Below, one piece after another: positions 54,917 through 64,000 of a stretch of 64,000 nt of DNA. A model generated the notes under the pieces. It ran no database searches and was not told the origin of the DNA. It saw only the letters and a list, made by a program, of their open reading frames with translations. Within the stretch, counting starts at the first letter, position 1; each line of letters opens with the position of its first letter. The stretch is from Litchfieldia sinesaloumensis (GTDB lineage: Bacteria > Bacillota > Bacilli > Bacillales > Bacillaceae_L): the NCBI RefSeq assembly GCF_900156865.1, contig NZ_LT732529.1:3398866-3462865 (forward strand), given 5' to 3'. The translations under genes and the position numbers were made by a program.

Positions 54917-54945
54917 ATTATATTGAAGCCTCTTTCATAAATCAA
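54917..54945 (-). promoter_or_regulatory. Sigma-A promoter of fruRKA
   Basis: Minus-strand -35 TTGATT and -10 TATAAT with a 17-bp spacer. Directly upstream (54950-54975) TGAACGAAAATGAATG suggests tandem DeoR-type half-sites. Confidence 0.72.
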
Positions 54946-55018
54946 TCAAAAACATTCATTTTCGTTCACAAACAGTCACAAGTAAATTTTCCCTCTTCAA
55001 TAGAAAATCCTCATGTTG

Positions 55019-55024
55019 TATAAT
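55019..55024 (+). promoter_or_regulatory. -10 box upstream of the guanidine riboswitch
   Basis: Perfect TATAAT; a weak -35 TTCAAT lies 17 bp before it (54996-55001). It is about 25 bp before the aptamer. Confidence 0.6.
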
Positions 55025-55046
55025 AAAGACAATCGAATAAAAGGTT

Positions 55047-55207
55047 TTCTAGGGTTCCGTAGCATTTGCTAGTCTGGTCCGAGAGAAAACTCATAGCTAT
55101 AGAGTATGTTCAATAGTTCGGTGAACCTACCAAACTTGCTATGCCACGGAGGGACAAAAGCCTGGGAGATTATACATTGTTATAATCTCTTAGGCTTTTC
55201 TTTTTTA
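55047..55207 (+). promoter_or_regulatory. Guanidine-I (ykkC) riboswitch with terminator
   Basis: The conserved words of the ykkC class occur in order: CTAGGGTTCCG, CTGGTCCGAGAG, then ACGGAGGGACAAAAGCCTGGGAGA. An intrinsic terminator follows (about 55158-55207: AAGCCT-GGGAGATTATA paired with TATAATCTC-T-TAGGCTT, then TTTCTTTTTT). Guanidine binding would prevent the terminator and switch on the SMR genes downstream. Confidence 0.93.
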
Positions 55208-55234
55208 TCCGGAAACCTCAAGGAGGAGAAAAAA

Positions 55235-55576
55235 ATGAATTTAGATTGGGTAAAGGTCTTTTTTGCGGCCTTTTTTGAAGTATTTTGGGTAATTGGATTA
55301 AAGCATGCGGATAGCTTTTGGACATGGGCGGGTACAGCGGTTGCGATTTACGTTAGTTTTTACGCTTTAATTGCTGCTGGAAAGAAATTACCTGTTGGAA
55401 CGGTTTATGCGGTCTTTGTTGGACTTGGAACTGCAGGAACCGTATTATCCGAGATTTTATTTTTTAATGAACCAGTCAAAATTACAAAGCTTGTATTAAT
55501 CGGGCTGCTACTTATCGGAGTTATCGGCCTTAAGCTTGTTACAAAGGAAAAAGAATCAGAAGGAGTTGAGGGATAA
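55235..55576 (+). CDS. gdnC: Guanidinium exporter subunit GdnC (SMR)
   Basis: This 113-residue small multidrug resistance protein has four helices (about 4-22, 30-48, 58-78 and 87-104). The membrane-embedded glutamate of the family is in [13 protein letters not shown] (E15), and the third helix carries [24 protein letters not shown] lies just before the ATG; a longer frame overlaps the riboswitch. It pairs with gdnD, overlapping by one base (TAATG), as in B. subtilis ykkCD. The guanidine-I riboswitch identifies guanidinium as the substrate. Confidence 0.94.
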   Translation: MNLDWVKVFFAAFFEVFWVIGLKHADSFWTWAGTAVAIYVSFYALIAAGKKLPVGTVYAVFVGLGTAGTVLSEILFFNEPVKITKLVLIGLLLIGVIGLKLVTKEKESEGVEG

Positions 55577-55890
55577 TGGCATGGTTCTTACTAATACTTG
55601 CTGGCATTTTTGAAATGTTAGGGGTTGTGATGATTAATCGACTTCACGCTAAGAAGGATTGGCAATCTCTTGTGCTCCTTCTCGTCACATTTGGTGGTAG
55701 CTTTTTGTTCCTAAGTATGGCAATGAAAACTTTACCCATGGGAACTGCATATGCTGTATGGACTGGAATTGGTGCATCAGGTGGAGCCATTTTAGGGATG
55801 ATTTTTTATGGAGAGCCAAGGGACTGGAAACGTTTCGTGTTCATTGCACTAATTATTAGCTCTGCTGTTGGACTAAAGCTTGTAGGATAA
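55576..55890 (+). CDS. gdnD: Guanidinium exporter subunit GdnD (SMR)
   Basis: This 104-residue SMR protein is the second subunit of the heterodimer. It has four helices with membrane glutamate E13 in AGIFEMLGVV and the GTAYAVWTGIGASGG motif in helix 3. Its start overlaps the gdnC stop, so translation is coupled. It mirrors gdnC in charge distribution, as expected for a dual-topology pair. No terminator of note is seen in the 53 bp before the convergent gene. Confidence 0.93.
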   Translation: MAWFLLILAGIFEMLGVVMINRLHAKKDWQSLVLLLVTFGGSFLFLSMAMKTLPMGTAYAVWTGIGASGGAILGMIFYGEPRDWKRFVFIALIISSAVGLKLVG

Positions 55891-55943
55891 AAAGGATAAA
55901 AAGGGGCTGTTTTGTACAATTCAGCCCTAGAGTTATGAGTATA

Positions 55944-56252
55944 TTAGTATGATCTATTTGAAGCTACATCTACTTTATTTGCATCAATCATTAAGAAAAT
56001 GGCAGAAAGAATATGCATGGTCATACCAACAAATGGTATCCACCCAATGCACGATGTTATTATGCCTAGAATACTTCCTACATATGAGCCTCCGTCCTTC
56101 TTAGTAAGTACTAGGGTAATAATGTGGAGAATCAACATGATACCTAGCGGCGCCCAGAAAAAACCTATGATAATTGAAGCCCCTAAAAATGGTATTCCTA
56201 AAATTGCCTCAAGACCACCTGTCACCCACTTAAGTATTCTCGAAACAGACAT
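55944..56252 (-). CDS. Small membrane protein of unknown function
   Basis: This 102-residue protein has three or four hydrophobic segments (about 10-32, 34-48, 57-74 and 76-90) joined by short loops, one positively charged (LTKKDGG). The C-terminus is hydrophilic (DANKVDVASNRSY). AGGAGGTGA upstream of the ATG shows that it is expressed. It resembles small Gram-positive proteins with a TM2-like or DUF-type fold, but I cannot name the family. It is monocistronic, between the SMR pair and the GltC-like gene. Confidence 0.65.
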   Translation of the reverse strand: MSVSRILKWVTGGLEAILGIPFLGASIIIGFFWAPLGIMLILHIITLVLTKKDGGSYVGSILGIITSCIGWIPFVGMTMHILSAIFLMIDANKVDVASNRSY

Positions 56253-56361
56253 CTGTTCACCTCCTACTGTTAGTATTCATTTCTATTACTAAATTAACCG
56301 TTCATGCTGTTTGCTATATGCTCGACATAATACTTCCATTTCCGAGGAAATACAACAACAG

Positions 56362-57267
56362 TTAATATTGAAACTTGTCTAAAAATGAGAAATAATCCTT
56401 TAAAAAATCATAAAAAAGTTGTTCTGTTGGTAGCAATTTTCTCTCTTTGGGGATAATAATCCCAACGGAACGTGTTACTTCAGGATGAACCACCGAAACT
56501 TTAACAGTAGAATGAGGTACATTTTCAATTAATGTCACTTCAGGTATAATTGTTACTCCAAGTCCTGCTGAAACCAGACCTTTTATTGCATCAATATCTT
56601 CTCCTTCAAAAGAAACTCTCGGTTGAAATCCAAGTTGATTACACGCTTTTACAATAATGTCTCGTAGAACATATCCGTTTGGAAATAATACAAATTGTTC
56701 TTCTTTTAATTGACTTAAGTTTAATGACTTATTTTTTGCTAATGGGTGGGAACGAGGTAACAATGCCACCATTTTATCAGTAAAGAGAGTGGTACCCGTT
56801 ATCTTTTTTTCTTGGTTCGGCACTGGTCCTAGAAGTGCCATATCTATTTCTCCTGTTTTCACTCGCTCAACCAAAGAATAATAATTTCCCTGGGACAACG
56901 AAAACTTTACTTGCGGATGGGCATCACGAAAAGCCGATACGACTGTTGGAAGAGTATGTGCCGCTAAGCTACTTGGAAATCCTATTCGAATGGTTCCTCG
57001 TTCTGGGTCTAAATATTCTTCAATTTCTCGTTTAGCATTATCCAGGACATTTAACGCCTGCTCAACATGGTCTAAGAATACCCTTCCGATGGGAGTCAGT
57101 TTTACATTTCTTCCATCTCTTATAAATAAATCTACGCCTAGTTCGGCTTCTAAATTGAATAACTGTCTACTTACAGCGGATTGTGCTATATGCATCGAAT
57201 TTGCTGCTTCTGTGACATGTTCACGTTTCGCAACTTCGATAAAATAGGTCAGTTGTCTAAGTTCCAA
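56362..57267 (-). CDS. gltC: LysR-family regulator, GltC-like
   Basis: This 301-residue LysR regulator has an N-terminal HTH (2-60, ELRQLTYFIEVAKREHVTEAA) and an effector domain (about 88-295). It resembles B. subtilis GltC throughout: the EYLDPERGTIRIGFPSSLA junction, ALLGPVP and GEDIDAIKGLVSAGLGVT. Start TTG at 57267 (9 bp after GGAGG) gives nearly the GltC length of 300; an upstream ATG has no ribosome site. GltC activates gltAB and responds to 2-oxoglutarate and glutamate. Here it is divergent from an NADP glutamate dehydrogenase, which suggests that gdhA is its target. Confidence 0.85.
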   Translation of the reverse strand: MELRQLTYFIEVAKREHVTEAANSMHIAQSAVSRQLFNLEAELGVDLFIRDGRNVKLTPIGRVFLDHVEQALNVLDNAKREIEEYLDPERGTIRIGFPSSLAAHTLPTVVSAFRDAHPQVKFSLSQGNYYSLVERVKTGEIDMALLGPVPNQEKKITGTTLFTDKMVALLPRSHPLAKNKSLNLSQLKEEQFVLFPNGYVLRDIIVKACNQLGFQPRVSFEGEDIDAIKGLVSAGLGVTIIPEVTLIENVPHSTVKVSVVHPEVTRSVGIIIPKERKLLPTEQLFYDFLKDYFSFLDKFQY

Positions 57268-57426
57268 CGGGCTTTTCCTCCATTCATCTATTTTTGGCAT
57301 TAATTATATCTTTTATTAATATTGTTTAGATTAATTATTCATTATAAAATGATAAATATCAAGAATTTACAGATAAAAACCGTCCGGAGATTTTGACAAA
57401 CAAAATATATAGCAAAGAAAGGGTGA

Positions 57427-58821
<1,395 letters not shown>

Positions 58822-58836
58822 TATAATACAACTTTT

Positions 58837-58868
58837 ACGCTGTTTTCCTTGTGAAAACAGCGTTTTTT
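58837..58868 (+). terminator. Terminator after gdhA
   Basis: Perfect 11-bp stem ACGCTGTTTTC / GAAAACAGCGT with T6. Confidence 0.9.
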
Positions 58869-58886
58869 CATACCTTTACACAAAAG

Positions 58887-58925
58887 AAAGGCACATGCTC
58901 CTTAATTGGAACATGTGCCTTTTTA
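58887..58925 (-). terminator. Terminator after odhB
   Basis: Stem AAAGGCACATG / CATGTGCCTTT extended by pairing TTCC/GGAG, with flanking T-rich sequence on both strands. Confidence 0.85.
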
Positions 58926-58929
58926 CTTC

Positions 58930-58966
58930 TATGTCTAGCTCCAGCCTTACAAGGGCTTGCGCTTTT
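58930..58966. repeat. Fragment of a TCTAGCTCCAGC-type intergenic repeat
   Basis: TGTCTAGCTCCAGCCTTACA followed by AGGGCTTGCGCTTTT resembles the TCTAGCTCCAGCGCC... element common between Bacillus genes. Only one truncated copy is in the window. Confidence 0.5.
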
Positions 58967-58973
58967 CTTATAA

Positions 58974-60227
58974 TCAACCTTCTAATAATAGGTCTTCTGG
59001 GTCTTCTAATAATTCTTTTACTTTTACAAGGAATCCGACAGCGTCTTTTCCATCAATGATTCTGTGGTCATAGGATAATGCCACGTACATCATTGGACGT
59101 ACTTCAACTGTGTCATTGTTGTCTACAACGACAGGACGTCTTTGGATTTTATGCATTCCTAAAATACCAACCTGCGGTGCATTGATAATCGGCGTTGAGT
59201 TCAAGGAACCAAATGTACCACCGTTTGTGATGGTGAATGTGCCACCTTGAAGATCACTTAAACCTAATTGGTTGTCTCTTGCTTTTACAGCTAAGCGTCC
59301 AATTTCAGCTTCAATTCCCGCAAAGCTTAATGTATCAGCATTGCGTACAACTGGTACAACTAAGCCTTCATCTGTGGAAACAGCTACGCCGATATCATAG
59401 AAATTCTTAAGTAGAATTTCGTTTCCTTGGATTTCAGCATTTACGTATGGGTAAGCCTTTAACGCTCCGATAACAGCCTTTGTAAAGAATGACATGAAGC
59501 CAAGCTTTACACCATGTTTTTTATAGAAAGCATCCTTACGACGAGCTCTTACATCCATAACAGCCGTCATATCGACCTCGTTGAACGTTGTAAGCATAGC
59601 AGCGGTTTGCTGAGCTTCAACAAGACGTTTTGCGATTGTTTGACGACGTCTAGACATTTTAATTCGTTCTACTCGCGGATCATCATTTACCACTGGAGCT
59701 GCCGCAGGTTGCTTTGCAGAAGGAACTGGTGTTGGTGTCGCTTGTGCTTGCTTATATGCTTCCACTCCCTCAACACGTACACGTCCTAGTGGATCCTTAT
59801 ATGGAACTTCACTTAAATCAATGCCAAGTTCTCTTGCTCTTTTTCGAGCTGCAGGAGAAGCAATAGCTGGCTTACCTTTTTCTGCAGATTCAACAGCAAC
59901 TGTCTCTTCTTTAGCTTCTGGAGCTGGCGCCGCTTTAGGCTCTTCTGAAGGCGCAGCATCTGGAGCTGGTGCTGCCGCGCTTGATTCAGAACCATTTTCA
60001 TCAAGTTTTGCGATGACTTGACCTACTTCAACATTATCGCCGGGTTGAAATAAAAATTCTTTAATAACACCTGTATGCTCACTATTAATTTCAACATTTA
60101 CTTTATCTGTTTCTAATTCAGCGATTGACTCACCTTTGGTAACGAGTTCGCCTTCTTTTTTTAACCATTCAACAATTGTTCCTTCTGTTATGGACTCAGC
60201 TAATTCCGGTACTTTAATTTCGATCAT
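58974..60227 (-). CDS. odhB: 2-oxoglutarate dehydrogenase E2 subunit
   Basis: OdhB is the dihydrolipoyl succinyltransferase of the TCA-cycle complex. The 417-residue protein has a lipoyl domain (1-77, lipoyl-lysine K42 in ETDKVNVEI), an Ala/Pro/Glu-rich linker, a peripheral subunit-binding domain (about 126-162, [20 protein letters not shown]) and a catalytic domain (about 190-415). The catalytic domain ends with [17 protein letters not shown], whose His is catalytic. ATG 60227 is behind AAAGGAGG and overlaps the odhA stop by 4 bp. K42 is a substrate for LipL. Confidence 0.95.
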   Translation of the reverse strand: MIEIKVPELAESITEGTIVEWLKKEGELVTKGESIAELETDKVNVEINSEHTGVIKEFLFQPGDNVEVGQVIAKLDENGSESSAAAPAPDAAPSEEPKAAPAPEAKEETVAVESAEKGKPAIASPAARKRARELGIDLSEVPYKDPLGRVRVEGVEAYKQAQATPTPVPSAKQPAAAPVVNDDPRVERIKMSRRRQTIAKRLVEAQQTAAMLTTFNEVDMTAVMDVRARRKDAFYKKHGVKLGFMSFFTKAVIGALKAYPYVNAEIQGNEILLKNFYDIGVAVSTDEGLVVPVVRNADTLSFAGIEAEIGRLAVKARDNQLGLSDLQGGTFTITNGGTFGSLNSTPIINAPQVGILGMHKIQRRPVVVDNNDTVEVRPMMYVALSYDHRIIDGKDAVGFLVKVKELLEDPEDLLLEG

Positions 60228-63064
60228 TGCTGATTCCCTCCTTTGTCTGTAAGCAATGCATCTTGCATAATCCAAGCTTGTTCTTGTTTATGAATGTCTG
60301 GGTCACCTGTAGCAGGACTAGATCGCTTTGGTCTTCCCACATAATCTAATGTAATTTTTTCAGATAGAATATCCATTAGTACTGACTGAAGTGCCGGCCA
60401 TGCCCCCATGTTCTTAGGCTCTTCCTGAACCCAAACTACCTCTTGTAGATTTGGATATTGGCTTACTAATTCTTCAAGTTCTTTCTTAGGGAATGGATAC
60501 ATTTGCTCCACTCTTGCTATATGCAACGTATCAACGTGTTCTTCAGGTAAATTTGTAACCTCGTTCGCTAAATCAATTGCTACTTTACCAGTACAAAGAA
60601 GTAAGCGTGTTACTTTGTCTTTGTTCGTTCCCATTCCTGGTTGCTCAAGTAATGGCTTAAAGCTTCCATTTGTTAAATCCTCTAATGATGAAGCTGTTTG
60701 TGGATGACGTAGTAGACTCTTTGGAGTCATTACGATCAACGGTCTTGCTTCATCCGTAGAAGCTAGTAATGATTGACGTCTTAATAAATGGAAGTATTGA
60801 GATGCACTAGTTACATTCGCAACAATCCAGTTATATTCTCCAGCACCGTTTAAGAATCGCTCAACTCTTCCGCTTGAGTGTTCTGGACCTTGTCCTTCAT
60901 ACCCATGAGGTAATAGCATCACAAGTCCCGACTTTTGACCCCATTTTGCATGACCAGAAGAGATGAATTGATCAATAATTGGCTGTGCTACGTTTACGAA
61001 GTCGCCGAATTGAGCTTCCCAAATGACAAGAGCATTCTCATCTTGGACACTATAGCCATATTCGAAACCGAGAACAGCCGTCTCAGAAAGTGGGCTGTTA
61101 TAAATAGAGAATGATGCCTTCGCTTCTGGGATATTGTGTAATGGAATATATTTTTCATTTGTTTCAAAGTCATTTAGGGCAACATGACGATGAGCAAATG
61201 TTCCTCTTTCACTATCTTGGCCTGTTAAGCGAACCGTTTTTCCTTCCGCAAGCACAGATCCAAATGCGAGTGTTTCAGCTAATGCCCAGTCTACTTTATT
61301 CGCCTCATCTAATGCTGTTTCACGTCTTTTTAGAATACGCTCAAGCTTTGGATAAACCGATAGTGAATCAGGCCATTGTAACAGCCCCCTGTTGATGCTT
61401 CTTAATAGGTCAGCAGGTACTGTTGTATCGAATTCTGGAATAGCAGATAATGCTTTAGGCTTTTTCGGCTTGACACGCTCTTCGTTTTCCGCAAAGTCAT
61501 CAAAAATGGATTGAAGACCTTGCATAAACTCATCACGCTTTTGCGTTAATTCCTCTTCTGTCAATACGTTTTCAGCTACAAGCTTATAACCGTATTTATC
61601 TGCAATCACAGGATGGTTTGCAACTTTTTTATATAATAATGGTTGTGTTACGCTTGGGTCATCCATTTCGTTATGACCAAAACGTCTATAACCAATTAAG
61701 TCAATTAAAATATCTTTTTCAAAACGCTTACGATACTCATATGCAAAGTGAATGGCTGCAAGACATGCCTCAGGATCATCTGCATTAACTCGTATGATTG
61801 GGATTTCATACCCCTTCGCAAGATCACTTGAATAACGAGTTGAACGAGAATCAGTGTTATTTGTTGTAAATCCAACCATATTGTTCGCAATAATATGAAC
61901 CGTTCCACCAGTTTCGTAACCTTTTAATCTGCTTAAGTTTAATGTTTCAGCCACTACACCTTCACCAGGGAATGCAGCATCACCATGGATTAGAACACTG
62001 ATTGCACTTTGCTTGTCCTGAACTGGATAACCAGCTTTTCTTGTGTTGTCTTGTGCTGCTCTAGTAATCCCCAAAACAACTGGGTTTACAAATTCCAAGT
62101 GACTTGGGTTGTTTGCGAGATTTATATGTGTTACATGCTCCTTAGGACCTTTATACGTACGATCTGCTCCTAAGTGGTACTTCACATCTCCAGACCAACC
62201 ATAGTTAATTCCTCTAGAACCTTCTGAAGGAATTAAATCTTTATTTGGTGAATGGTGGAATTCAGAGAAAATGAGTTCATATGGCTTATGCAGAACATGT
62301 GCTAACACATTTAAACGGCCGCGGTGAGCCATACCGATCATAATATTGTCGGTACCATCACTACTGCCTTCTTGTATTAATCGTTCTAGCATTGGTACAA
62401 GCATATCTAACCCTTCGATTGAGAATCGCTTTTGACCGACAAATGTTTTGTGTAAAAATTTCTCAAAACCATCAACATTCATGAGTCTTTCTGCGAGTTG
62501 TTTCTTTTCCTCTGCAGTAAGCTTTAAGTCAATGCCATTTACCTCAACTTGCTGTCTCAACCACTGTCTCTCATCTTCCAGGTCAACATGCGCAAATTCA
62601 AACGCAATTGTTTGAGTATAAACAGATTTTAATTGTTCATATGCATCCCAACCATTTTTAACAGTTGGAGGTGCTTCCTCCCAAATATACGATGCTGGGA
62701 TGTCCATTAAATCTTCTTTTGTTAAACCGTAGTAACCAGGTTCTAAAATGCTGGTATCTGGCATCGGTCTAGTGCGAATCGGGTATATATCTGCAGCTAG
62801 ATGTCCGTATGCACGAATGTTTTTTATTAGTTTTGCTCCTGATGTAATCGTCTTGATAGTCTTCGGTGAGATACCCCCACTTACTACCTCTGCTGTTGCC
62901 GCCTGCTCGTCTGCTGGTGGTGGCCCAAGTTCCTCAAAAAGCGCTTTCACAGAAGGGTCGACTGAACTCGGATCATTCTTGTAATTTTCATACATGTCAA
63001 AGACATAACCCATATTCGGGCCATAGAATGATTCCCACACATTTTTCCTTTGTTGGTTATCCAT
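60224..63064 (-). CDS. odhA: 2-oxoglutarate dehydrogenase E1 subunit
   Basis: OdhA is the thiamine-diphosphate decarboxylase of the 2-oxoglutarate dehydrogenase complex. The 946-residue length matches B. subtilis OdhA. It has an N-terminal segment [20 protein letters not shown], then [26 protein letters not shown], then the ThDP/Mg motif [19 protein letters not shown] and [11 protein letters not shown]. The C-terminal transketolase-like part has FEYGYSVQ and [23 protein letters not shown] lies before the ATG. It is first in the odhAB operon; a palindrome lies directly in its leader. Confidence 0.96.
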   Translation of the reverse strand: MDNQQRKNVWESFYGPNMGYVFDMYENYKNDPSSVDPSVKALFEELGPPPADEQAATAEVVSGGISPKTIKTITSGAKLIKNIRAYGHLAADIYPIRTRPMPDTSILEPGYYGLTKEDLMDIPASYIWEEAPPTVKNGWDAYEQLKSVYTQTIAFEFAHVDLEDERQWLRQQVEVNGIDLKLTAEEKKQLAERLMNVDGFEKFLHKTFVGQKRFSIEGLDMLVPMLERLIQEGSSDGTDNIMIGMAHRGRLNVLAHVLHKPYELIFSEFHHSPNKDLIPSEGSRGINYGWSGDVKYHLGADRTYKGPKEHVTHINLANNPSHLEFVNPVVLGITRAAQDNTRKAGYPVQDKQSAISVLIHGDAAFPGEGVVAETLNLSRLKGYETGGTVHIIANNMVGFTTNNTDSRSTRYSSDLAKGYEIPIIRVNADDPEACLAAIHFAYEYRKRFEKDILIDLIGYRRFGHNEMDDPSVTQPLLYKKVANHPVIADKYGYKLVAENVLTEEELTQKRDEFMQGLQSIFDDFAENEERVKPKKPKALSAIPEFDTTVPADLLRSINRGLLQWPDSLSVYPKLERILKRRETALDEANKVDWALAETLAFGSVLAEGKTVRLTGQDSERGTFAHRHVALNDFETNEKYIPLHNIPEAKASFSIYNSPLSETAVLGFEYGYSVQDENALVIWEAQFGDFVNVAQPIIDQFISSGHAKWGQKSGLVMLLPHGYEGQGPEHSSGRVERFLNGAGEYNWIVANVTSASQYFHLLRRQSLLASTDEARPLIVMTPKSLLRHPQTASSLEDLTNGSFKPLLEQPGMGTNKDKVTRLLLCTGKVAIDLANEVTNLPEEHVDTLHIARVEQMYPFPKKELEELVSQYPNLQEVVWVQEEPKNMGAWPALQSVLMDILSEKITLDYVGRPKRSSPATGDPDIHKQEQAWIMQDALLTDKGGNQQ

Positions 63065-63079
63065 TTTTGATTAGCCTCC

Positions 63080-63098
63080 ATATTACATGTTGTAATAT
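63080..63098. promoter_or_regulatory. Perfect inverted repeat before odhA
   Basis: ATATTACA-TGT-TGTAATAT lies 16-34 bp upstream of the odhA start, overlapping the leader next to the ribosome site. A bound repressor could block odhAB transcription or initiation. Confidence 0.5.
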
Positions 63099-63300
63099 TT
63101 ACATAGACAATATTGATGTTTCATAGGATTATGATGTCTACCCCTACTATACCTTATTTTCCACTGATTTCTAGTAAAATGCTTACATTGGAAAATACTC
63201 AAAAAAATACCGAAAAAACAGGCAAAATAAGAGTTTTTTAATAGTCAAAATCCTTACTAAATATGTTATTCTTATCTTATAGTCGAAATCAGAAAGTTTC

Positions 63301-63316
63301 CTTGATTTAAATCAAG
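63301..63316. promoter_or_regulatory. FNR-like palindrome
   Basis: CTTGATTTAAATCAAG is a perfect 16-bp palindrome matching the TTGAT-n4-ATCAA consensus of FNR proteins. It lies 237 bp before the GTG start of the Crp/Fnr gene, so it could be an autoregulatory site. Confidence 0.55.
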
Positions 63317-63537
63317 TTTTAAAAGGAATTTTACTGTAAACAAAATATCATTAGATTTGGAATAACATAAAGTGAAACTCTATTGTAGTACATCATTCCT
63401 CTTGAAGTAAAGGAATGTAAAAAGGAATTCATTACCCTTACACTTTTGAAAAGAAAAGTCCGTTTAGACTTCGGCAAGGTAGGTAAAAAATAGTACAACA
63501 GGAGTCCGCATTTTATGGGCATTTGAAAGGAGAAAAA

Positions 63538-64000
63538 GTGTTCTGTATGATCAGCAGTCCACATGATCCAAGCTTTATACGTCTAGTACCTATTTTTCAA
63601 GGTTTAAATGAGGAGGAATTGGGCCTTTTACAAAAGGTTACTCAAGTCCGTGATTACCGTAAAGGGGATGTGATTTTTCGAGAAGGAGACCCTTCCGACA
63701 CTCTTTATATCATTGGTGAAGGCATTATAAAAATTACAAAAGTCGCAGAGGACGGAAAGGAACAAATAGTTCGTCTTTTATTCCCAGATGATTTTTTCGG
63801 CCAATCCGCCATGCTACAATCGGAAAATCATTACGCGAATGCGGTAGCAATTAATGATACCGTTATCTATATTATTCAAAAGCAGGACTTTTTTAATACA
63901 TTAGAGCGAAATCATAAAATGGCCCTTCGCTTTATGAGAGCGTTAAATGAGCGAATTTATCAGGCCGACGAGTGGATGAGCCTACTAAGCCTAATGGAAG
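63538..64000 (+). CDS. Crp/Fnr-family regulator (5' part only)
   Basis: The gene runs off the right edge after 154 codons. The visible part is a cyclic-nucleotide-binding-like sensor domain: LVPIFQGLNEEELGLL, the YRKGDVIFREGDPSDTLYIIGEGIIKI barrel (cited in part) and FPDDFFGQSAMLQ, then the start of the dimer helix (MALRFMRALNERIYQ). The DNA-binding HTH is beyond the window. GTG 63538 is chosen because AAAGGAG lies 5 bp upstream; the next ATG at 63547 is too far from it. Only one cysteine is near the N-terminus, so an FNR-type cluster at that end is not evident. Confidence 0.85.
   Translation, partial: MFCMISSPHDPSFIRLVPIFQGLNEEELGLLQKVTQVRDYRKGDVIFREGDPSDTLYIIGEGIIKITKVAEDGKEQIVRLLFPDDFFGQSAMLQSENHYANAVAINDTVIYIIQKQDFFNTLERNHKMALRFMRALNERIYQADEWMSLLSLME

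Larger units (their letters stand above)
63065..63537. other. Divergent region odhA / Crp-Fnr gene, 473 bp
   Basis: It holds an 8-3-8 inverted repeat at 63080-63098, AT-rich promoter-like DNA, an FNR-like palindrome at 63301-63316 and the leader of the Crp/Fnr gene. A short minus-strand open frame within 63331-63564 has no coding character, and I do not call it. Confidence 0.55.

Noticed and set aside
55106-55234. N-terminal extension of GdnC
   Set aside because: It translates the riboswitch and terminator; the ATG at 55235 has a strong ribosome site and gives the normal SMR length.
63331-63564. Minus-strand 77-residue frame
   Set aside because: No ribosome site, unnatural composition, and it overlaps the start of the Crp/Fnr gene.

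Overview
This window looks like the chromosome of a low-GC, endospore-forming member of the Bacillaceae. The evidence is germination and spore genes (cwlJ, gerQ, an alpha/beta SASP), the Bacillus-type hemQ-pta-lipL block, the pxpBAC oxoprolinase operon, a yhgD-yhgE-like pair, Shine-Dalgarno sites close to AGGAGG, and SAM-I and guanidine-I riboswitches. No rRNA, tRNA, CRISPR array or prophage was seen. The only intact mobile element is one IS3-family insertion sequence at the left edge.

Layout. 1-1430: the 3' end of an unidentified gene, then an IS3/IS150-type element with an A_AAA_AAG frameshift site. 1463-5920: a ribose-type ABC importer operon (binding protein, double ATPase, permease) ending in a VOC-family enzyme, preceded by a SAM-I riboswitch and terminator. 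5990-9206: lipL, a CarD-like gene divergent from a MarR regulator with two perfect palindromic operators, and pta. 9499-16500: hemQ, cwlJ-gerQ, ywdK-like, pxpBAC, ywdI-like, a small Cys-rich protein, HU and spore proteins. 16522-24410: an alpha-glucoside locus with two GH13 glucosidases, a LacI regulator and a MalEFG-like importer without its ATPase. 24604-28890: TetR regulator plus YhgE membrane protein, a DUF817 pseudogene carrying three single-base deletions, and small ORFs. 28902-31084: tdh-kbl threonine catabolism. 31512-36040: MurNAc recycling (murR, murQ, murP, mupG) with three candidate MurR boxes. 36180-42606: an M20 peptidase and a sucrose PTS operon (scrR, scrA, scrB, scrK) with three identical-core operators. 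42758-47262: a GNAT enzyme, a split ThrE-type exporter and glnS. 47314-54883: an ABC exporter, a PhoD-like phosphatase and fruRKA. 55047-58821: guanidine-I riboswitch with a two-subunit SMR exporter, a small membrane protein, and a GltC-like regulator divergent from NADP-glutamate dehydrogenase. 58974-64000: odhAB and the 5' part of a Crp/Fnr gene with an FNR-like palindrome upstream.

How the genes work together. Much of the window handles carbohydrate uptake: sucrose, fructose and MurNAc by PTS, alpha-glucosides and an unknown pentose-like compound by ABC transport. Each locus carries its own LacI, DeoR or RpiR regulator or a riboswitch. These feed glycolysis, acetate overflow (Pta) and the 2-oxoglutarate node (OdhAB, GdhA, GltC). 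LipL supplies lipoylation for OdhB-type E2 subunits.

The least explained items are the SAM-riboswitch-controlled ribose-type transporter with its VOC enzyme, and three different short-repeat arrays (periods of 20 and 21 bp, and a GCGCAT-rich array). Each array lies between convergently transcribed genes.
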